36,056 nt of DNA. Origin: Anaerolineales bacterium UBA6128 (GTDB lineage: Bacteria; Chloroflexota; Anaerolineae; UBA1429). The stretch lies in contig DIVQ01000208.1 in assembly GCA_002423325.1 (NCBI GenBank), positions 1,983 through 38,038 of the forward strand. Reading direction: 5' to 3'. Of the stretch, positions 14,510 through 21,488 are shown piece by piece. The position numbers and the translations under genes are program-made. Within the stretch, counting starts at the first letter, position 1; the number at the start of each line of letters is the position of its first letter. The notes beneath the pieces were generated by a model. That model saw only the letters and a list, made by a program, of their open reading frames with translations, made no database searches and was not told the DNA's origin.

Positions 14510-17500
14510 TTGCTGATTAACGCGATACTGCATGGCACCTGGATACCGGCTGATGGCTCGGAGGGCCAGCCCTTTTTTGTCTGGGCCGAGCGTTCGGCCG
14601 AACAGGTGCGCGCGCACCCCGGCAGCCCCCGCATCCAGCGACACCCCTACGCGGCCACGACTATCGAGATCGCGCACTTGCTCGACACCTACATGCCGGA
14701 CTCGGATTGGCGCAGCGCCGAACGCCTGACGCGGATCGTGTTGTTGCCTTCAACCGACAGAGCTCCGGTGATGCCCGGCTGGCTGGTGGAGGATGATATC
14801 CCCGAGCCGGGCGAGGTAGGTCTTGTGCCGTGGCGCGTCGAGGGCATTGGCGTGTCGGTGCTCGAGGTGCTCGATGTGCTAGCCGCGCTGCCGCTCGAAC
14901 AGACGCAGCCCAGGACGCAACGCGGCGTGGGCGCCGACCTGCGCTACTGGGGACTGGTCGCAAAGTTTGCGCTTGAGCTCCTGGCGCGGCAACGCTACCT
15001 TCCCGGACTGCGTGCGATGGACGAGGGCATTCATGCCGTCTGGCAGCCTGTGCTGGACGATCCTGACGACGCCGCGCGCGTGGCGACGCTGGCCAGAGGC
15101 ATGCCGCCAGCCTGTCGCGCGCTGTTGCGTGAGGGCGCCGACACCAGCGAGGCCAGCCTGCCCCCTGCTGAAGAGGTGTTGCTGAGCTTTCTCGAGCAAC
15201 TCGTTGATCACGCCGTGAGAGACTGGACCCGCCCGGCGAACGGCTCTGGCGTGCGCACTTGGGACCGACTCCTCAGTCGCACCGGGACCGGTCTGGCCGA
15301 AACCTGGTGGCGGGCGCTCTGGTCCGAAAAGCGACTGGTTGAGGCCCCCGGCAATCGCGCCGATGTGGGGCGCTTTTACCAGAGCTGGCAGAGCTGGACG
15401 CTGCGCGCGCGCCCTGCCGCCGACGTCGCCTTTCGGCTCTGCTTCCGGCTGGAGCCCCCCGACACCAATGATGTAGGCGAGACGACGCCCAACTGGACGC
15501 TGCACTATTTCTTGCAGGCCAGGGACGACCCCAGCCTGATGGTGCCGGCGCGGGACGTGTGGCACGAGCGGGGCAACGTGCTCAACTATCTGAACCGGCG
15601 CTTTGACCGGCCCCAGGAGACGTTGCTCGCTGGGCTGGGGATGGCCGCGCGCCTGTGCCCGGCCATCCAGCGCAGTCTGCGCTCCGAATGTCCAGAAGAG
15701 GCCACGATGTCTCCGCAAGAGGCCTACACCTTTTTGCGTGAGACGGCGCGCTTGCTCGAGGGTACCGGGTTTGGCGTGCTGGTGCCGCCCTGGTGGAACA
15801 AGCCTGATACACGCCTGCGCGTGCGCGCGCGGCTGCAGGCGGGCGGCGGCATCGAGGGCTCGGGCATCCTCAGCATGGATTCGCTGGTAGCCTACGACTG
15901 GGAACTGGCGCTGGGTGATGAGCCTCTCAGCCGCGAGGAATTCGAACGCCTCGCGGCGCTCAAGACGCCGCTGGTGCGCGTGCGTGGACGTTGGGTGCTG
16001 CTGCAGCCCGATCAGGTAGAGGCGGCCATCGCCTTCTGGGAGCGCCAGCGCGCCCAGAACCAGTTGCCCTTGCGCGATGCGTTGGGCTTGATGCTGGGTA
16101 CACAGACCGAGATCGACGGTCTGGACGTGACCGAGGTGAAACTCGATTCGGTGCTGCAGGACCTGATGGAGGCCCTGACGCGTGGCGAGCGCCTTGAGAC
16201 GCTGCCGCCGCCGCCCGGGTTCGTCGGCCAATTGCGGCCTTACCAGGTACGCGGCTACTCCTGGCTGGCGTTCCTGCAGCGCTGGGGCTTTGGCGCCTGT
16301 CTGGCTGATGACATGGGCCTGGGCAAGACAATCCAGGCCATTGCGCTGCTGTTGCACGATGCCGACCGGCAGCCCGACGGGCAGCCTTCGCTGGTCATCT
16401 GCCCCACTTCAGTGGTGGGGAACTGGCAGCGCGAGGTGGCGCGCTTTGGTCCCGACCTGCGCGTGATGGTGCATCATGGCGCTGGGCGGGCAGAGGGCGC
16501 CGGTTTTGTGGCGCAGACGCAGCAGAATGATCTCGTGATCAGCACCTATGGCTTGGTGCGGCGGGATATCAAAGATCTGACGCGGGTGCATTGGCGCAAC
16601 ATCATCCTGGATGAAGCGCAGAACATCAAAAATCCGCTGACCAAGCAGGCGCGCGCGGTGCGGCAATTGCTGGGAAGCAACCGCATCGCCCTGACGGGCA
16701 CGCCGATCGAAAACCACCTCACCGAACTATGGTCGATCCTCTCGTTTCTCAATCCGGGCTACCTGGGCAGTAACGACAGCTTTCGACGCAAATTCGCGCT
16801 GCCCATTGAGCGCTATCAGGATCAGACGGCCGCCGAACGTCTGCGAACATTGGTGCGACCCTTTGTGCTGCGACGACTCAAGACCGATCCGCTGGTCATC
16901 CAGGACCTGCCGGACAAGTTCGAGTCCAAGGTATACTGCAACCTGACGCGCGAGCAGGCGACTCTGTATGAGGCGGTGGTGCGCGACGCGATGGAAGCGC
17001 TGCGTGCCGTGGACCACGATGGGACCCCGATTCAACGTCGTGGCATCGTGCTGGCGATGCTGACGCGGCTCAAGCAAGTCTGCAACCACCCCACCCTCTA
17101 TCTGGGCGATGGCTCAGAGACGACGGGGCGCTCCGGCAAGCTGAATCGCCTGTGCGAGATGCTCGAGGAGGCGCTGGCCGTGGGCGACCGCGCGCTGATT
17201 TTCACACAGTTTGCGCAAATGGGCTTCCTGCTGCAGCGTCACTTGCGTGAGACGTTTGGCCAGGATGTGTTCCTGCTGCATGGCGGCACGCCGCAGAAAC
17301 AGCGCGATCGCATGCTGCAGGCGTTCCAAGAGCAGCCGGACTCACCGGCGTTGTTCGTGCTGTCACTCAAGGCGGGCGGCACGGGCCTGAACCTGATGCG
17401 CGCGAACCACGTCTTTCACTATGATCGCTGGTGGAACCCGGCGGTGGAGAATCAGGCCACGGACCGCGCCTACCGCATCGGGCAGACGCGCGATGTTCAG

Positions 17501-17677
17501 GTGCACAAGTTCATCTGCCTGGGCACGCTCGAGGAGCGCATCGACATGCTCATCGAGAGCAAGAGCGCCCTGGCCGAGAGCGTGGTGGGCGTGGGCGAAG
17601 AGAGCGTTACAGAGCTGAGTACAGACGAGCTGTACGACCTGCTGGCGCTGCGTAGGGAAGCGGTGGAGACGAGCTAG
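14510..17677 (+). CDS. SNF2-family DEAD/DEAH-box ATPase (helicase-associated N-terminal domain)
   Basis: A 1055-residue Swi2/Snf2 ATPase. TTG at 14510 is the best start: it is preceded by GGAG and follows a good promoter closely. The first 560 residues match the layout of the bacterial SNF2-associated domain (DUF3670). The ATPase core follows: LRPYQVRGYSWLAFL, Walker A DDMGLGKT with Lys606, DEAQ at 701-704 (Gln in place of His), LTGTPIENHLTELWSIL, then LLHGGTPQKQRD, LKAGGTGLNLMRANHVFHYD and the arginine-finger motif QATDRAYRIGQTR. These enzymes translocate on DNA and remodel protein-DNA or polymerase complexes without strand separation. The gene for a SWIM zinc-finger protein begins one base after its stop codon, a recurrent bacterial pairing. 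Confidence 0.93.
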   Translation: MLINAILHGTWIPADGSEGQPFFVWAERSAEQVRAHPGSPRIQRHPYAATTIEIAHLLDTYMPDSDWRSAERLTRIVLLPSTDRAPVMPGWLVEDDIPEPGEVGLVPWRVEGIGVSVLEVLDVLAALPLEQTQPRTQRGVGADLRYWGLVAKFALELLARQRYLPGLRAMDEGIHAVWQPVLDDPDDAARVATLARGMPPACRALLREGADTSEASLPPAEEVLLSFLEQLVDHAVRDWTRPANGSGVRTWDRLLSRTGTGLAETWWRALWSEKRLVEAPGNRADVGRFYQSWQSWTLRARPAADVAFRLCFRLEPPDTNDVGETTPNWTLHYFLQARDDPSLMVPARDVWHERGNVLNYLNRRFDRPQETLLAGLGMAARLCPAIQRSLRSECPEEATMSPQEAYTFLRETARLLEGTGFGVLVPPWWNKPDTRLRVRARLQAGGGIEGSGILSMDSLVAYDWELALGDEPLSREEFERLAALKTPLVRVRGRWVLLQPDQVEAAIAFWERQRAQNQLPLRDALGLMLGTQTEIDGLDVTEVKLDSVLQDLMEALTRGERLETLPPPPGFVGQLRPYQVRGYSWLAFLQRWGFGACLADDMGLGKTIQAIALLLHDADRQPDGQPSLVICPTSVVGNWQREVARFGPDLRVMVHHGAGRAEGAGFVAQTQQNDLVISTYGLVRRDIKDLTRVHWRNIILDEAQNIKNPLTKQARAVRQLLGSNRIALTGTPIENHLTELWSILSFLNPGYLGSNDSFRRKFALPIERYQDQTAAERLRTLVRPFVLRRLKTDPLVIQDLPDKFESKVYCNLTREQATLYEAVVRDAMEALRAVDHDGTPIQRRGIVLAMLTRLKQVCNHPTLYLGDGSETTGRSGKLNRLCEMLEEALAVGDRALIFTQFAQMGFLLQRHLRETFGQDVFLLHGGTPQKQRDRMLQAFQEQPDSPALFVLSLKAGGTGLNLMRANHVFHYDRWWNPAVENQATDRAYRIGQTRDVQVHKFICLGTLEERIDMLIESKSALAESVVGVGEESVTELSTDELYDLLALRREAVETS

Positions 17678-17678
17678 T

Positions 17679-18626
17679 ATGGTGCGCAAGGGCAAGCAGC
17701 AACAGAGTAACGAGCCGTTCTGGGTGCACGAACGCACCGACCCGATCCCGGTCATCGGAGGCCTGCGGGCGCGCAGCCAGCGCGGCGCCTTTACACAGAC
17801 CTGGTGGGCGACGGCGTGGGAGCAAGCGCTGCTGAGCTGGATCGACGCCGGCCGGCTGAGTCGTGGCAAGACGTATGCTCGGCGCGGCCAGGTGGTTGAA
17901 CTCGAGATCCATCCGGGCCAGGTGCTCGCGCGCGTGCAGGGCTCGCGCCCCACGCCTTACCGGCTGCGGATCGCGATCCAGCCGTTCAGCGATGCGGAGT
18001 GGGCGCGCGTGGTGGACAGCCTGTCGCAGCAGGCGGGCTACAGCGCAATGCTGCTCAACGGACAAATGCCCCGCGAGATCGAGCGGTTGTTTGACGATCT
18101 GGGGCTTTCGCTATTCCCCAGTGCCGAGTCCGACGTGCTGATGGCCTGCTCGTGCCCGGATGGCGACGCGGCCTGTAAGCACCTTGCGGCGGTGCTGTTG
18201 CTGGTGGGCGAACGCCTCGACCTCGACCCCTTTCTGCTCTTTGTGTTGCGAGGCCGCACGCGTGACCAAGTGGTCCAGGCCCTGCGCGAGCGACGGGCAG
18301 ACCGGCTCGAGTTGGCGAGCGACAGCGAACGGGTGGTTGAGCAGCCGTTGTACGAGGACGAGCCTGTGCACAGCAGCGGCATAGACCTCGAGCGGTTCTG
18401 GCAGCCCGGCCCGGAGCTGGCCGCTCTGCAGATCAGGGTGCGGCCGCCCGAAGTCTCGCACGAGGTACTGCAAGTGCTGGGCGAGCCCGGCTTTGCCCAG
18501 GACACCCCCATGCAGGATCGGCTGATGCGCGTCTATGACGCGGTGACGGAGCGAGCCCTGGAGGTAGCCTTTGAGGAGCCCCCCGAGTCCGCTCCCGAGA
18601 ACGGCGGCGCTGATAACGGCCAGTAG
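17679..18626 (+). CDS. SWIM zinc-finger family protein
   Basis: A 315-residue protein with a SWIM-type zinc motif, CSCPDGDAACKHLAAVLLLV: ligands Cys157, Cys159, Cys166 and His168 (CxCx6CxH). The N-terminal part (WWATAWEQALLSW, RGKTYARRGQVVELEI) matches the usual context of bacterial SWIM proteins. The C-terminal 100 residues are acidic and less ordered. ATG 17679 begins one base after the SNF2 stop codon, so the two are almost certainly coupled. SWIM domains bind DNA or proteins, and bacterial ones are known neighbours or fusions of SNF2 ATPases. This suggests that it is a targeting subunit of the ATPase. The last gene base is six short of the convergent GH51 gene. Confidence 0.92.
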   Translation: MVRKGKQQQSNEPFWVHERTDPIPVIGGLRARSQRGAFTQTWWATAWEQALLSWIDAGRLSRGKTYARRGQVVELEIHPGQVLARVQGSRPTPYRLRIAIQPFSDAEWARVVDSLSQQAGYSAMLLNGQMPREIERLFDDLGLSLFPSAESDVLMACSCPDGDAACKHLAAVLLLVGERLDLDPFLLFVLRGRTRDQVVQALRERRADRLELASDSERVVEQPLYEDEPVHSSGIDLERFWQPGPELAALQIRVRPPEVSHEVLQVLGEPGFAQDTPMQDRLMRVYDAVTERALEVAFEEPPESAPENGGADNGQ

Positions 18627-18631
18627 GCGCG

Positions 18632-20626
18632 TCAGCACACTTCCAGGCGCAGCACGGTGAACGAATGCGCCGGAAAGGTGTGGTCGAGCGCCTCGCCCTG
18701 CCAGGCTTGTGACCATCTCTCGGGCGCGATCCATCGCGGTGCGTCAGGCGTGTTTTCGGCATCGAGCGGTCCGCGCAGACACGAGACGAGTGCGCGTCCG
18801 GACGCAACAGGATCGGTGCCCCACTGCACCCGCACCGGCAGATCGACCGCCTCCAGATTGACCACTTTGACGACCAGCGTGCGACCGTCCTCGCTGCGTG
18901 ATGCGCTCACGTCAAGGGCGTCGCCCGCGCCAATGACCTCGGCCTGTACACTTGATGGTTGATAGTTGTGTGCGATCATCTGTTGGGCATAGTAGGGCGG
19001 CATGCCCCAGACCTGATCGGGCGTGAAAAAGAGCTGCCCTTGATCCCAGCGGTTGTCGTTCTGCTGCCAGGGCTGCAGGCAGTTGGCCGGGCAATCGATG
19101 ACCACCTCTCCCGCCAGGCGTTCCATGGTGTTGACCATGTGGGCGTGGCCGAGCGCGCGTTGCACGTCGTGGCGTCCCCCGTTCTCTTCCAGCACGCAAA
19201 ATCGGACCGTGTTGCCCGGGTCCAGGGCGTCGATGCGGGCGCGCAGTGCCGCCAGAAAGCGCTCGGCTATGTCGGCATCGCGCAAGCCGTCGCCGCCCAC
19301 ATGGATGTCCCACAGCACCTTGCGACCACGGCTCGCCTCCAGCAACTGGCGCAGCGGCTCGACGTTCTCGGGATAGAACAACTCTGCCTCGCTGTAGAGC
19401 CAGTGTCCGGCAATTACCGTCATCTCGGGGTCGGCGGCAGCGATCGCCAGCACATGGTCCCTGAAAAGCGCGGGATAGTCGCGGCGGATCAAACTGCGTG
19501 CCCCGCCGGGCGCGGCGATGCGGGTCAGTTCCTCATTGCCGATCTCGATGTAGCGCACCCCGAAGGGTTCGGGGTAGCCGTCGTCGACGCGGCGCTGACC
19601 CCAGGGGGTATTCGCGTCGCCGTTCATGTATTGGATCAGGTCGACGACATCGGCGGGGTCCTCGGATGGGCAGAGCGCAGGCACGGCCAGCATTCCGGCG
19701 GCATGGCAAAAGGCCACGAACTCGGGGACGCCAAAGCCGTTGCTGGCATGGATATAGTAGTGTCCAAGGAAGGGAGCACGGTCGGAGCGCGGGCCTACCA
19801 TGTTCTTCCAACGGTAGCCGGGTCCGGTCGCGCGTTGCTCCGCGCCCCAGTCGGTATTGATCATCGTGCCGCCGCAGCGCAGCACCGTCAGCCCCTGCGC
19901 TATCAGCGCCTCGGCGATGTCGGCGCGAGCCGGCAGATCACGGAAGCGCCCCCAAGGACCGGGCTGCAGCGCGACATAATCGAGCCAGACGGCGCCCGGC
20001 GCGTGCAGGCTGATGGCCAGCCGGCCGGCCACATCACTGTCGGTAGGCGTGAGGGCAAAGGTACGGGTCTGCCAATTGCCGTCGCCTGCGACCGACAGCA
20101 CGGTTTCAGCGTACAGGCGCTGTCCGTCGCCGCTCTCGAGCGTAAGATGGACCTCGGTGGGCTCGTCGGCCAGCAGAACGATGGTCCCCTCGTAGGGGCG
20201 CCTGGACACCAGATTCATGCCCCAGCGGTTCAGTCCACAGTTCTCGATGCCGATGCGCCCGGCACCGCCGAGGTGGCGCAGCATCTGGCTGCGGCGACCG
20301 CGGCGGGCGCGCAGCACCGACGCCTCCAATTGGCCGCGGGCGTCGCCGTCACGCAGGGGCTGCCAGGAACGCACAGCGCTGCGGTCGTGCAGGTGGGTGC
20401 GTTCTGCGCGGCAGCTCAGCGTGCCCGAGAGGCCCTGCCAGCGCGGATCGAGGGCCGGCGAGATGTCCATCGGCTCCTCTTCAAAGCTCTCGCCAAAGAC
20501 CATCTGGCTGTAGAGCCCGCCATGGATCTCGTGGTTGACGTCCTCGATGCAGGCGCCAGTGAGATAGGGAGAGATGGGGCCGAGGATGCAATCGGGCGAG
20601 ATTTCGATGCGAGCGTGTTGTGACAT
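18632..20626 (-). CDS. Alpha-L-arabinofuranosidase, GH51-like
   Basis: A 664-residue glycoside hydrolase resembling GH51 arabinofuranosidases, which release L-arabinose from plant polysaccharides. The N-terminus holds the family block LTGACIEDVNHEIHGGLYSQ. A jelly-roll-like, carbohydrate-binding-module-style insert occupies about residues 50-240. It is followed by the TIM-barrel segment LTVLRCGGTMINTDW. The acid/base is expected at Glu365 in EIGNEE, and the nucleophile probably at Glu480 or Glu481 in FCVLEENGG. The C-terminal beta domain is present. ATG 20626 is chosen because AAAGGGG precedes it; the longer frame to 20887 would read through promoter sequence of the neighbour. There is no signal peptide. 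It stands alone, without arabinose genes beside it apart from the isomerase-like gene at 23615. Confidence 0.85.
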   Translation of the reverse strand: MSQHARIEISPDCILGPISPYLTGACIEDVNHEIHGGLYSQMVFGESFEEEPMDISPALDPRWQGLSGTLSCRAERTHLHDRSAVRSWQPLRDGDARGQLEASVLRARRGRRSQMLRHLGGAGRIGIENCGLNRWGMNLVSRRPYEGTIVLLADEPTEVHLTLESGDGQRLYAETVLSVAGDGNWQTRTFALTPTDSDVAGRLAISLHAPGAVWLDYVALQPGPWGRFRDLPARADIAEALIAQGLTVLRCGGTMINTDWGAEQRATGPGYRWKNMVGPRSDRAPFLGHYYIHASNGFGVPEFVAFCHAAGMLAVPALCPSEDPADVVDLIQYMNGDANTPWGQRRVDDGYPEPFGVRYIEIGNEELTRIAAPGGARSLIRRDYPALFRDHVLAIAAADPEMTVIAGHWLYSEAELFYPENVEPLRQLLEASRGRKVLWDIHVGGDGLRDADIAERFLAALRARIDALDPGNTVRFCVLEENGGRHDVQRALGHAHMVNTMERLAGEVVIDCPANCLQPWQQNDNRWDQGQLFFTPDQVWGMPPYYAQQMIAHNYQPSSVQAEVIGAGDALDVSASRSEDGRTLVVKVVNLEAVDLPVRVQWGTDPVASGRALVSCLRGPLDAENTPDAPRWIAPERWSQAWQGEALDHTFPAHSFTVLRLEVC

Positions 20627-20678
20627 GCCGACCCCTTTGGCTGTGGGCGAATGCATTGGCGTGCGAATACGTATAGGC

Positions 20679-20706
20679 ATTGTACCCGGCTCGGCAGAAA
20701 TCCGAA
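20679..20706 (-). promoter_or_regulatory. Possible promoter of the GH51 gene
   Basis: TACAAT on the minus strand (20684-20679) lies about 50 bases before the start codon. The best -35 (TTCGGA, 20706-20701, 16-base spacer) matches only 3 of 6, so activation by a regulator would probably be needed. Confidence 0.3.
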
Positions 20707-20733
20707 ATGGCTGCTCAATGCGGGTCGGGCTCG

Positions 20734-20761
20734 TTGACAGCGTGACCGGCTTGACTATAAT
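20734..20761 (+). promoter_or_regulatory. Perfect sigma-70 consensus promoter
   Basis: TTGACA (20734-20739) and TATAAT (20756-20761), both perfect, are separated by 16 bases. Transcription would start near 20768, about 45 bases before the ATG of the small unknown gene. It is the strongest-looking promoter in the window. Confidence 0.7.
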
Positions 20762-20811
20762 GAGAGTGAGGCGCGGGCGCAGCAGCGCAAACACGCAAGG
20801 GGAGGTGTTTG

Positions 20812-21243
20812 ATGTTGGCAGAAGATATCGATCGCCAGGTCTTGTTTGAAGGCCTCGTGTACAATGAGCAAGGCGAGCGCGTGGCAATCGCCTTCATTGG
20901 GGGGGTGGCACACTATGCCATTCCCGATTGTGGCTTTATGCGGCACGTGGAGGCTCGCAAAATCGACGATGCCGTCCTGGCGAGGCTGAAGGAGCAGGTC
21001 ACCTCTCAGAAGGAGGACCTGGTGCGCGGGATGCTCGAGATGCTCGGCAAGGACGATCTGTTCACCAAAGCCGCTATCGATGCGTCGATCCGCAATATGG
21101 ACCAGCAAATCCGCCAGAGCGACCGCAGTCAGTGGGGCCCCTGGCTGCAACTGCTTGGGTTCCGCGTCGTCGTGGACGTGCACGGCGATGTCGTCGACCT
21201 GCTCTACCCGCAGCAGCCGGAGGTCGGGCCGGACGAGGAGTAA
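20812..21243 (+). CDS. Hypothetical protein, strongly promoted
   Basis: A 143-residue soluble protein that I do not recognise. ATG 20812 is preceded by GGAGGTG at good spacing. The first 40 residues read as beta strands (VLFEGLVYNEQGERVAIAFI). The middle is a charged helical stretch (ARLKEQVTSQKEDLVRGMLEMLG), and the end returns to a strand (LLGFRVVVDVHGDVVDLLYP). It has no signal peptide, membrane helix or cysteine cluster. It stands between the GH51 gene and the pyrophosphatase gene, and has its own consensus promoter and a likely terminator hairpin, so it is probably a single-gene transcript. High expression is inferred from promoter quality only. Confidence 0.8.
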   Translation: MLAEDIDRQVLFEGLVYNEQGERVAIAFIGGVAHYAIPDCGFMRHVEARKIDDAVLARLKEQVTSQKEDLVRGMLEMLGKDDLFTKAAIDASIRNMDQQIRQSDRSQWGPWLQLLGFRVVVDVHGDVVDLLYPQQPEVGPDEE

Positions 21244-21249
21244 CGCGAC

Positions 21250-21276
21250 GTGCCGGCAATCGCTTGTCGCCGGCAC
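21250..21276 (+). other. Stem-loop just after the small unknown gene
   Basis: GTGCCGGC (21250-21257) pairs perfectly with GCCGGCAC (21269-21276) around an 11-base loop, six bases past the stop codon. There is no T-tract, so it may stabilise the mRNA end rather than stop transcription. Confidence 0.45.
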
Positions 21277-21289
21277 TCCCAGTAGCAGT

Positions 21290-21325
21290 GCGCCCCCACC
21301 ACGCAAACTGCGTGGCGCGGGGCGC
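21290..21325 (+). terminator. Probable intrinsic terminator of the small unknown gene
   Basis: A two-part hairpin: GCGCCCC (21290-21296) with GGGGCGC (21319-21325) outside, and CCACGCA (21299-21305) with TGCGTGG (21309-21315) inside. It is followed by GTATTTTCC, a weak T-tract. Confidence 0.5.
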
Positions 21326-21375
21326 GTATTTTCCTGGTTGCAAGCCCACCGCGCGCTCCCGCGCGGCCTTGTCTT

Positions 21376-21404
21376 TTGACAGCATCGCGCAAGCACCCTA
21401 TCAT
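21376..21404 (+). promoter_or_regulatory. Predicted promoter of the H+-pyrophosphatase gene
   Basis: A perfect TTGACA (21376-21381) and TATCAT (21399-21404, one mismatch) are 17 bases apart. The transcript would start near 21411 and carry a leader of about 78 bases before ATG 21489. Confidence 0.65.
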
Positions 21405-21421
21405 GTTGTCTTGGGTGTCTT

Positions 21422-21440
21422 TGGCGGGCGGAGCCCGCCA
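21422..21440 (+). other. GC-rich hairpin in the pyrophosphatase leader
   Basis: TGGCGGGC (21422-21429) pairs perfectly with GCCCGCCA (21433-21440) across a three-base loop. It falls near the very 5' end of the predicted transcript, where it could protect the mRNA. No known riboswitch is recognised. Confidence 0.45.
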
Positions 21441-21488
21441 TGCGGCGCGCAATGCATTCTATGCTGGCGTATGCAGCAAGGAGGGGTA

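Noticed and set aside
18959..20623. 554-codon plus-strand frame opposite the GH51-like gene
   Set aside because: Shadow of the real gene: low-complexity composition, no ribosome site and no recognisable domain.
20928..21488. Extension of the pyrophosphatase frame into the upstream gene
   Set aside because: It overlaps the small unknown gene in another frame and a terminator hairpin; ATG 21489 has AAGGAGGGG and matches the family start.
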